Source: Leucogyrophana mollusca
Taxonomy: Eukaryota > Basidiomycota > Agaricomycetes > Boletales
Reading direction: 5' to 3'
Assembly (NCBI GenBank): GCA_021014945.1
Contig: MU266375.1
Span: 81,732-145,731, forward strand
DNA length: 64,000 nucleotides
Part shown: in pieces, positions 56,010 through 64,000 of the stretch
How the letters are laid out: every line of letters begins with the position of its first letter
Position numbering within the stretch: the first letter of the stretch is position 1
Position numbers and translations under genes: made by a program
The notes under the pieces: generated by a model
Told to the model about the DNA's origin: nothing
The model's input: only the letters and a program-made list of their open reading frames with translations
Database searches by the model: none

Positions 56010-57774
56010 ATGGGAGCATTCGATTTAATGTGAGTTTCGGTTTCATCGATAAGGTCGCATGGTTGAACCATCATTGTCGTGGCCAGACTTGGACCCATTC
56101 TCATGGGTTCTATGATGAATGTTCTTCTGTTGGGGATCATGATCATGCAATGTTATGTGTATTTTGAGTGAGCATCAATCATCCGCCTGTTTTTCTGATG
56201 ATATCATTCCGACTATCAACTTGTATTCCAGGCGTTACAAGAGGTGGGGAAGCATGAATACTGACTGAACATTGTTACTGACTGATCGAGTCAGCGACAA
56301 ACTGTGGGTGAGATGTGTTGTAAGTGAGCTGTTCGATTGCGGGTTAAATATGCTAAGCTGCCTCCAGGTATGGCTCCTCTTGGTCTTGGACTGTTTGAGC
56401 TCGTCGTTTGCGATGGCGATGACGTACAATTATCTTGTGACAAACTTTGGTGAGGGCCACGGTTAAACGTCGGAACACATCCTAATAGTAATGCTCCAGC
56501 CAACGTCGAAGCTATCGCATACACCAATCTAGGTACGTACTTGTCTTGTATTCTTTTGACCATGAGGGTCTCATTTTGTTTTGCACAGGCATTACTCCTT
56601 GTAAGATCTTATCCTTGTCACCGTTGTCACTAGCACTAATGGATCTGACTTGTCGTGTAGATCCCGTGCTAACAGTGCGACACCTTTCATTCGTTTCATA
56701 ATCAGATTCTGACGCCCTGTGCTAGGGGATTACGGCTTTTGTCGTGCAATGTTTCTTTGCGTGGCGAATTCGTGTTCTCACTGGGAACACACTTTTGGCT
56801 AGTGTCATAGCTCTCCTTTCTTGTGTGCAGCTGCGTAAGTTCGTTGCGCCTTGCTGCGTGCTTGACTGACCGTTCCCTTGCAGTGGCCAGCATCGGTACT
56901 ATGATCGGAGGAATTATCGTAAAGGAGTTCGCCCAGCTGGACCGTGTCAAACAGGTTTCACTACTCTGGCTGTTGGGCTCAGTGGTCACCGATGCAATAA
57001 TCACAGTCGCCCTCGTGTGGTTCTTGGTGAGTCGAAGTGCAGCGCCTGTCATGCCTCTCTAAACAACGTCCGGCGATGCAGAGAAACAGTCGAACAGGAT
57101 TTGCGCCGACGGACAACCTCACTGGAAGGATCATTCGATGTGGGCTCCCTTTTTCTTTCTTCTGAAGTGCTCCATTTACGCTGCCAAAGTGACTGTGCAG
57201 ACCGGCCTGCTGACGACCACCTGTGCACTCGGGGTGGCTATTGCATACCTTGTGTCTACAGTGAGTACTTTATTCTCAGAGAAAGTTTTTGGATCTCTCA
57301 CACTAAATTGTGTTACAGAACACAACCTTGTAATGTGGTTCCCTGGTGATCTAACGTTGCTGACTGATGGGTCCTTCTGGTAATAGGCATCTGGCGTTCG
57401 GCCTGCCATTATCAAAGCTCTACACAAACTCCCTCATGTCGTCACTGAATGCACGAAAAGCTTGGGACCCCGCAGGATACGTGAGTGGATCTGCACACAC
57501 TCCGTCTCAGGTAATCAGCCAGCTTGCATGACATTTCGGTGAACTTACTCTGCGACAGTTTGGACACGCGCACCAGCCCTCATATGGGCAAGCAAGTGGC
57601 CTGGTAGGCATATCTGTATGGTTTCCCCCTATGCATTCCCGAACCCATCTGACGTTTTGGCAGGGCAGACACCATTCGGAGGAGATAGCCTACGACAACC
57701 AACAAATTGAACTAGCGAAAAAGGATCCGTCAGTCGCTGGAACCGCGAGTTCCAAAACTCCATTTTTGGTCTGA
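56010..57774 (+). CDS. DUF6534 membrane protein, right-arm copy
   Basis: The start MGAFDLI is followed by LGPILMGSMMNVLLLGIMIM and QCYVYFERYKSDKLW. Next come VWLLLVLDCLSSSFAMAMTY, NVEAIAYTNLG, GITAFVVQCFFAWRIRVLTG, VASIGTMIGGIIVKEFAQLD, SLLWLLGSVVTDAIITVALV and then TDNLTGRIIRC. The DUF6534 hallmark TVQTGLLTTTCALGVAIAYL leads to HLAFGLPLSKLYTNSLMSSL. The C-terminal tail is cytosolic, His- and Gln-containing, and ends SSKTPFLV. Small exons are joined by canonical introns (for example GTGAGT..CCAG after DLI). About seven hydrophobic segments support a polytopic protein of plasma or internal membranes. No enzymatic motif is visible; function is unknown. It is the mirror copy of 19878-21661, with the same exon pattern. 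Confidence 0.85.
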
Positions 57775-58469
57775 GATCTCTGGCGGTTTGTTTGTTGCTT
57801 CGCTCCCGCGTCGATGTGCTCTGGTCGTGGGCTGTACCTTGCCGCTTTTAACAACGTTGTAATGCCATTCACGCTCGTCATTATGAGGCTGCCGAAATCC
57901 ATCATGGGACAATATACTTTACTTTACACATTGTTATACCCGCATGTCAAGACCTCGAGCTTTTACTGTATTCGTTCGGCCGTGATCGATGCATCTCGTT
58001 TGCCCAGGGTAAAATAACACGAGGGCGGTTTTGAATTTGATTTCGCCTGTGTCACCAAATCGCGCCATGGTTCTGGTGTGCGGGAGCATCGGGTAAGGTA
58101 GCTGCAATATTACTGAGTGAGGTGCCAGGAATCTATGGATCACCTAACTGGAATCAACTGACGAGGGGGCTCCTTGCATACGCTCACGCTTGTTTGCATG
58201 TGGTTAGATAGCCGTCGATGTCAATTCGCACAACCCACTGAGGTTTGAAAAAGTTGATTCCTTGGTATTAGAATACAGTGATTGTGGTAATACTACAGAT
58301 GCGTAGTCGTATCAATGTCATCGACATCGTGATCAGTGGGATGGAAACAAGTGAGAAAGCAAAGAATAATCTGAATGTCGAAAGTACTTGTAGTGTCGTG
58401 ACGGTGATGAATAACCTATAAGATGGTAATCCGGGGAAAAAAGAAAAAGAAAAGAAATACAGCGAGCGT
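57775..58469. other. Convergent intergenic outside right arm, no gene seen
   Basis: About 700 bp lies between the DUF6534 stop and the STE6-like stop. No homologue of this stretch is seen beyond the left arm. Confidence 0.5.
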
Positions 58470-61400
58470 TTACTCGCCAGTCCATTCTCCGCCGCTCGCG
58501 AGCCGTGAAAACAGCCCCTTGCGCTCCATGAGGCTCTCGTACGTCCCCTGCTCGCGCACCTCCCCATCATCGATCACCAGGATCCGATCGCACATCTTCA
58601 TCACGGGCACCTTGTGTGTCACCATGATCGTCGTTCGCCCCACTTTGGCTCCACGGATCGTGTCAAGCACCGCGCTCTGGTTCGCAGGGTCCAGCGCCGA
58701 CGTGCACTCGTCCAAAATCAATATTTTCGCTGGTCTTGCCAGAGCACGCGCGATTTGCAAACGTTGGGCCTGCCCACCCGAGATCAGCGCAGCGTTCTCC
58801 CCGACGAGCGTGTCGTAGCCCTGTGGCAACGACATCACAAAGTCGTGCACGTTTGCGGCCTGCGCAGCGCGCACGACCTCCTCGTCGCTCATTGCCTCTA
58901 TCCGTCCACGGTCGCCTACACGGCCGTATGCAATATTTTCGCGGATGCTGGCGTCGAAGAGATTTGGGTTTTGGCTGACAACGGCGACGTGGTCTCGGAG
59001 ATGCTTGACGTCTGTTGCGCGCAGCTCGTTGAGGCCGACGGCGATGGTCCCGGAGTCAGGCTCGTACAGGCGTTGAAGGAGAGCTGCGACCGTCGATTTT
59101 CCGCACCCCGAGCCGCCAACAATGGCGACGCACTCTCCATCAGCAACTCGCATCGAGAGGTTCTTGAGCACTGGAACGTCTGGGTTTGTTGGGTATGCGA
59201 AGGACACCCCGCTGAAGACTAAGTCGCCCTCGATCTGTGGCCTCAGAATGCCCTGGGCCTCCTGTGTTCCCTCAGTTTCAAGCCCGACCAGCGCGTTCAG
59301 ATCTGCTGTCGCCTGGACAGATTTTGCGATCTTCTGCGTAAAAGCCATGAGTTGGCTGCCGATTGTAACTGTGAAGACGACGAGGTTGAGAGTTTGGACC
59401 ATTTGGAGATAAGTGTAAGTTCCGTGTGCCATGAGGACGGCGCCAACGTAGAAGAGAAGGGCTTCAGCGAGGTAGATGAGTGCGGAGGCAACACCGTATG
59501 TGCATCCCTCAACAAACGCGCCGCGCACGCCAGTGGAGAGACACCGGGAAGCCGCCTTGTCGAACTGAGATTGGAGGACGGGTTCAAGTGACATTGCGCG
59601 AATGCCACGAACGTTGAGAATCGACTGAAGACCAGAATAAGTCAGATTACATGCTGTAATAGCACGAATGGGAGTCAACTCACCTCGTAGTAAATCCTCG
59701 AGACTTCCTCCCGTGCCCTCTTATTGCGAACCTCACACCTTGCCACAAGCCCTGTCTGCACACCCATAACACCTACGAACACCGGGGCAATCGCTAGCCC
59801 AACTAGCGTCAGCTGCCATCCCCACGCCATCGCCCACAACAGCCCAACACCAAGCATCGCGCTCACCACCACACACTGTCCCAAGACAACGGCCACAAGG
59901 GTCCGAGCATCGTCGCCGTCCTTGACGAGAACTTGTGTTAATTTAGCAGCGCCGTTCTCGCCCTTGTCGAACCACGCTTTGTCCTGACGGAGGACTCGGG
60001 CAAATGCGAGGTCCCGCAGGCGAGTGACCCAGCTCATCGCTGCGCTTTCCATGATGAAGTATTTGGATCCGAGGAGGAGACCGTCGATTGCTGCGATACC
60101 GAGGACGAGACCGCCGTAGGCATTAATAAGGGATGCGTCGGATGCACCAGCAGAGACTTCGAACATGAGGCGTGAGAGGAGGAAGGAGAAGACAGGTGTC
60201 ATTGCTCCGCTGAGTAAACACGCGACGAGGCCGAGAATGACGAATGGCTTGCCGGGTATCGTTGGATATATCGTACGCAGAAGAGAAAAGAGACCAGGAG
60301 TGGGCGTGGTGTCCACCGAGTTGCTTGCTGGGACTTCAATTTCTTGTGCGGCTCCCTTGCCTTTGCGCTTCGACTTTGACGAGTCGATGACGACGCTCTG
60401 CATAACAGGCTCGTGCTGCCTCCTTTCCCTCTTCTCGCGCTTCCCTGCTGCCTCCTTCGCACTTCGCTCCAAAGCTTGCTTTTCTCCCTCGAACTCCTCA
60501 TCGTCCTCGACCATTGGTTGTTGCGCCAAAAGAGCTGAAGGGGAGAACGCTGATGGAGGGAACGAGGGCGAGGAAGGAGTGAACTGCAGGCTGAGTCGCC
60601 TGCTCTGGCCGTCGTATGCTCTCGGGGGGAACGTCAGATCGGGAATGAGGATCGACATGCTGCTCGGACGTCTTTTCCTGCCTGCGGCACCTTCCGGTTC
60701 AGCCTCCTCCATTGTCTTTGCGAAGGCGTCTGCCGGGACGAATCGGCTCACACGCCAGTCCTTGCTGGTGGAAGTGGCGGTAGCGACGGGTAAAGGTGGT
60801 GTGGAGGTAGAAGTTTTGGTGAGCTCCGCGACAACGTCGAACATCCAGTTGCCGAGAGTCATTGTAACAGGCCGCATACCCCCAATAGTAGGGGCGACAC
60901 TGAAGTGTCGCTCTGCCTGCCTTTCGCGTTCAGTCTCCTCATCCTCCTCCACGTCCTCGAATTCTTCGTACTCTGGCAGCTCCTCTTGGTCCTGCTCTTG
61001 CTCTGCTCCTCCTGAGCGTAGCATCCGCGAGAACTCGTCGTTTGCCTGCTCGAGGTCAGCCCGAAATCCCTGCTCGACAACTTCGCCGGCTTTCATAACG
61101 TAGACGAAGTCGTCTGCCTCGATGGGAGCCAGATCGTGTGTAATGACGATGGTAGTTTTGTTGCGGCGCCATCGGCGGATCGCTGCCATGATCAGAGCGC
61201 GAGTCGGGGGGTCGAGCGCGGAAGTTGCTTCGTCTGCGAGACTGTCAGGTACCGCGGATACGGAAACGAAAAATAAGACTCACCAAGGATCAAGACATCA
61301 GGATCGCGCACACGTGCTCGTGCAATAGCTAGCCGCTGTCTCTGTCCACCGCTCAGTTGAATGCCTCCTTCGTTGCTCCCACTTCCACCACTCAAGAGAG

Positions 61401-63137
61401 TATCGTATCCTCCTTCGAGGTCGGCAACCCAGGATTCGAGCATGGCGACTCTGCATGCCTCCTCTACCTCTCCTCTGCTTACGTCCTCAGCTCTGCGACC
61501 CCGCCCAACGGCTCCCAACGCGACGTTCTCGTGCAAACTGCCTCCAAAGACAGGAGCAGCTGCGGCGCCCTGCGCGACGCCCGCAACATGCTTTGCCAGG
61601 TAAGCACCATCAAGGAAGCGTGTATCTTGTTCGTCGAGAAGCACGGCTCCTTGGCTGGGAGCATACTGCCCCATGAGTATGGCGCCGAGCGTTGACTTTC
61701 CGGAACCAGACGACCCAACGATGAAGGTTGTTTCGTGAGCCGGGAGGTACATGTCCACTGCACGGAGAACAGGGACATCGGGACGAGCGGGATATGCGAA
61801 AGTGAGGGAGGTGAGGGTGAGTTCGCCGGTAAATGTGACGGGGTGGATTTTGCGCAGCTCCTGCGTGCGCCGTTTGGTGTTGGGTGAAGTGGAGATGACA
61901 CCTGAGAGCTCGGCAGCGGCAGCTTTGCCCTTGGCGATGACAACAATGAGGGGGACGGCCATCTGAAGGTTGGAGGTGGCGATGAGGCAAGCCCAGAAGA
62001 CGCTCATAACGTCTCCGGGGGAGTTCTTTCCCTGTCTGACGAGGTGAGCGCCGAACCAGAAGCCTTGAACGAACATGGCCATGGTGACAAATTGGCTGAG
62101 GGCTGCAGTCGCGCCCCAGAGCCGAGCGAGACTTCTGGCTGCTTCAGAAACACGGTGAAATAAGGTGGAGAGTGTGGAGGCTTCGTGCGAGGCAGCGTTG
62201 AAGGCTTTGACGGTGGCGATCGCGGTGACTGCGCGTTCGACAAGGGTGGCTGCACCGGCTGTGAGGGAACGCTCACGCGCAAGGCGGGGTCCAGCTAGGC
62301 CCTGGGAGAAACCCTGGATGAGGATCAGGGCAGGGACGGCGGATAGGATGACGAGGGTGAGAAGAGGGGAGCGAGTAAAGGCGAGGATAAGACAGGTTAT
62401 AGTAGTTGTGAGATATTGCAGCAGCTGTCCTGCTGCAAGTGATGACGCTGCTCGGACGTCGTCCGTTTCTCTGTTAAGCAGTTAGTATGAGCGAGTGGCG
62501 TGACATTGAGTAGTGCTTACCTGGCGAACTTTGCCATGAGGCCACCAGCGCCGATGGGTGCATCTGCGGACGTGTCCTGCACGCCGTCTGCACCGACGCG
62601 CAAATCGAACCACTCCATCTTCTTTGTAGTGACTGCATGGTAGACTCTCCGCCTCAGTTCCTCAACGTTGTGCTCACCCGTCCATATCCAAAGGCTGCTG
62701 GTTATGCTGCTCATGAGGAGCGCGCCGATACCAAGGGCCACCAGCTCAAGAGCTGCAAGGCCAACGCCATGCAAGAGGGCGTCCTTTGCGGATTGTGGGG
62801 GGTTGGAAGTGAGAGGGAATGCGGCGAATGCGTTGAAGGACTGGCCGACCACATAGGTCATGAATGGCGCAATGCCGCCCGCCACTAATGATGATAAAGC
62901 GGCGGGTGCGAGTAGGACGAGTTTGCGCCGGGGTGTGAGGAAAGAGAAGAGCAGCTTCATTGAAGGTGCTGCTGGTGGCTGCGAAGATGCTACATCGTGC
63001 GTAGAAGCTGTTGGAGATGCGATAGTTTGTGATGATACATTTTGTTTCAAGTCTATAGAAGAGCGCGGTGTCGACCGAATAGATGATGTCGATTCGAATG
63101 GGTCCACTGCCGGTTCTTCGTGTATTTCGTACTTCAT
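58470..63137 (-). CDS. STE6-like ABCB full transporter (a-factor-type exporter)
   Basis: This is a full-length two-half ABC transporter in TMD-NBD-TMD-NBD order, about 1,350-1,450 residues with few introns. The N-terminus MKYEIHEEPAVDPF precedes TMD1 (LLAPAALSSLVAGGIAPFMT, LGIGALLMSSITSSLWIW). NBD1 has Walker A IVGSSGSGKSTL, signature IQLSGGQRQRLAIARA and LILDEATSALD; its DEATSALD is split by an intron at about 61240-61283. A long charged linker follows (about 60100-61050, EEDEETERERQAERHFSVAP). NBD2 has Walker A IVGGSGCGKSTV, signature ALISGGQAQRLQIARA, Walker B ILILDECTSALD and H-loop MVTHKVPVM. The ALISGGQAQR signature is characteristic of the fungal STE6 branch, which exports farnesylated pheromone. 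Drug or metabolite export by a divergent member is also possible. It lies just outside the right arm. Confidence 0.9.
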
Positions 63138-64000
63138 CGCGGTCGTACTCGACGACGGCGACGAGTGCCGTTCGTATGGTGGAGAAGAGAGAGAGAAAGT
63201 CGAAGGTCTGACTGCCGGTCTTGCATTTTTGTTCTTTCTCTTGCGGTACCCTCGCTATTGTTCATTGTCCATTGTCTCTTTGTCCACCCACGTGGCATAA
63301 CAATAGCACTGGCCTGATTACTAATCATTTTCAGGTACAAAGGCCTTGCACAACAATAGACAACAATGTCTTCGACCGTGGGAAAATAGCACAATGGGGT
63401 CTTTATAACCTTGATATAATCACCAATTCACGGCCAACAAACAGTGTTCTCAGCGTCTATGCGTGGTTGGTCTATCTTGATACTCTGGAAAGTTTGCTCA
63501 GAACTTCCCCCTTATCTGTAGACTTGTTCCTAGATTGCAACGGATTCTGGCGGATGCCGAGATATCCTGCTGCCGAGGTTCAGCGAGAGCACATCACGAG
63601 TAATGCGCGAGACGGATGCTATTCGTCTCACGAATGACTCGTGATCTGTTACTGCTACGATGGTTCATTGACCCATTCCAAATCCTGGCTGTTGCCCTGC
63701 ACCAAGGACTCCAGTTTCACCGTTCTGGCCAACTGAGTGCCACTGGTTTGGAGTACGAGTGCTTGGATCCAAAGTCGCAACTGGTCCTTAGACCGATATG
63801 CACCTGCCCTTGCATTGAAAAGGTGGTATGCTCTTCAAGTAACACCGGCGAGCTAGAGCGAAACGTCTACTACAGCTTGACGTGCAATAATTCCACAGCG
63901 AAAGGCGTTGATTTATCGTCTTCTATCCGGTGTATAGACTTTGTGGTAAGGCTCCACTTTGCTCCGTTAACGTTGTTGATATAAAAATATGTCTTTGGAT
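63138..64000. other. Upstream of STE6-like gene, no supported gene
   Basis: The leader next to 63137 is followed by sequence with a 122-residue plus-strand frame (63616-63984) that shows no domain and no clear intron structure. A gene may continue beyond the window end; nothing can be assigned. Confidence 0.45.

Larger units (their letters stand above)
51780..57774. repeat. Right arm of large inverted duplication
   Basis: This mirrors 19878-25188: O-methyltransferase (minus), Dabb (minus) and DUF6534 (plus). Gene sequences are clearly homologous but diverged. The right arm carries about 0.7 kb of extra sequence between Dabb and O-methyltransferase. Confidence 0.88.

Noticed and set aside
19878..57774. 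Inverted duplication as an assembly artefact
   Set aside because: The two arms differ in many codons, intron lengths and a 0.7-kb insertion, and lie in different flanking genes, so they are distinct loci.
60165..61103. 312-residue plus-strand open frame
   Set aside because: Antisense shadow of the STE6-like transporter linker and NBD1. The composition is Ser-rich from reversed acidic and basic codons and no domain is visible.
63616..63984. 122-residue plus-strand frame at the right end
   Set aside because: No domain and mixed composition. It could be part of a gene beyond the window but cannot be supported here.

Overview
The window looks like nuclear DNA of a filamentous basidiomycete, probably an agaricomycete. 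Genes are split by many introns of about 45-60 bp with GT..AG ends and a CTGAC/CTAAC-type branch. The gene families also fit: DUF6534 membrane proteins, a basidiomycete-type P450, F-box/LRR proteins, a C-terminal MYND protein, an ATG1 kinase and a STE6-type exporter. There is no operon structure, CRISPR array or recognisable tRNA or rRNA. Splice sites were read by eye, so each CDS span runs from start to stop codon and includes introns.

Region 1 (1-14.4 kb) is repeat-rich and partly decayed. A block of about 6 kb occurs twice in direct orientation (about 2.2-7.75 kb and 8.35-14.3 kb). Each unit carries a remnant of a Myb/SANT-domain gene, a minus-strand AIG1-like GTPase and a plus-strand two-domain GTPase. 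Unit 1 keeps the intact plus-strand GTPase (6150-7595) but its minus-strand copy has a nonsense codon. Unit 2 keeps the intact minus-strand GTPase (9894-10772) but its plus-strand copy is a pseudogene. Between them the units retain one good copy of each gene.

Region 2 (14.5-19.8 kb) holds a PBDC1-family gene and a cytochrome P450. Region 3 (19.9-57.8 kb) is bounded by a large inverted duplication. A three-gene module (DUF6534 membrane protein, divergently paired Dabb alpha/beta-barrel protein, O-methyltransferase) lies at 19.9-25.2 kb and again, mirror-image, at 51.8-57.8 kb. The roughly 26.6 kb between the arms carries an F-box gene, LCB1 (serine palmitoyltransferase subunit), an FAD-dependent monooxygenase, SFM1, a MYND protein, a second F-box protein, ATG1, a secreted agmatinase-family enzyme, a disordered basic protein and a UbiA-family prenyltransferase. 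Region 4 (58.4-63.1 kb) is a full-length STE6-like ABC transporter.

Taken together, the P450, FAD monooxygenase, UbiA prenyltransferase, two O-methyltransferases and two Dabb proteins have the composition of a prenylated-aromatic (meroterpenoid-type) pathway, interleaved with housekeeping genes and flanked by the inverted module. That pathway reading is inference. The individual family calls rest on visible motifs. The right-arm O-methyltransferase appears to have lost one splice acceptor, so the left copy is the better candidate for an active enzyme.
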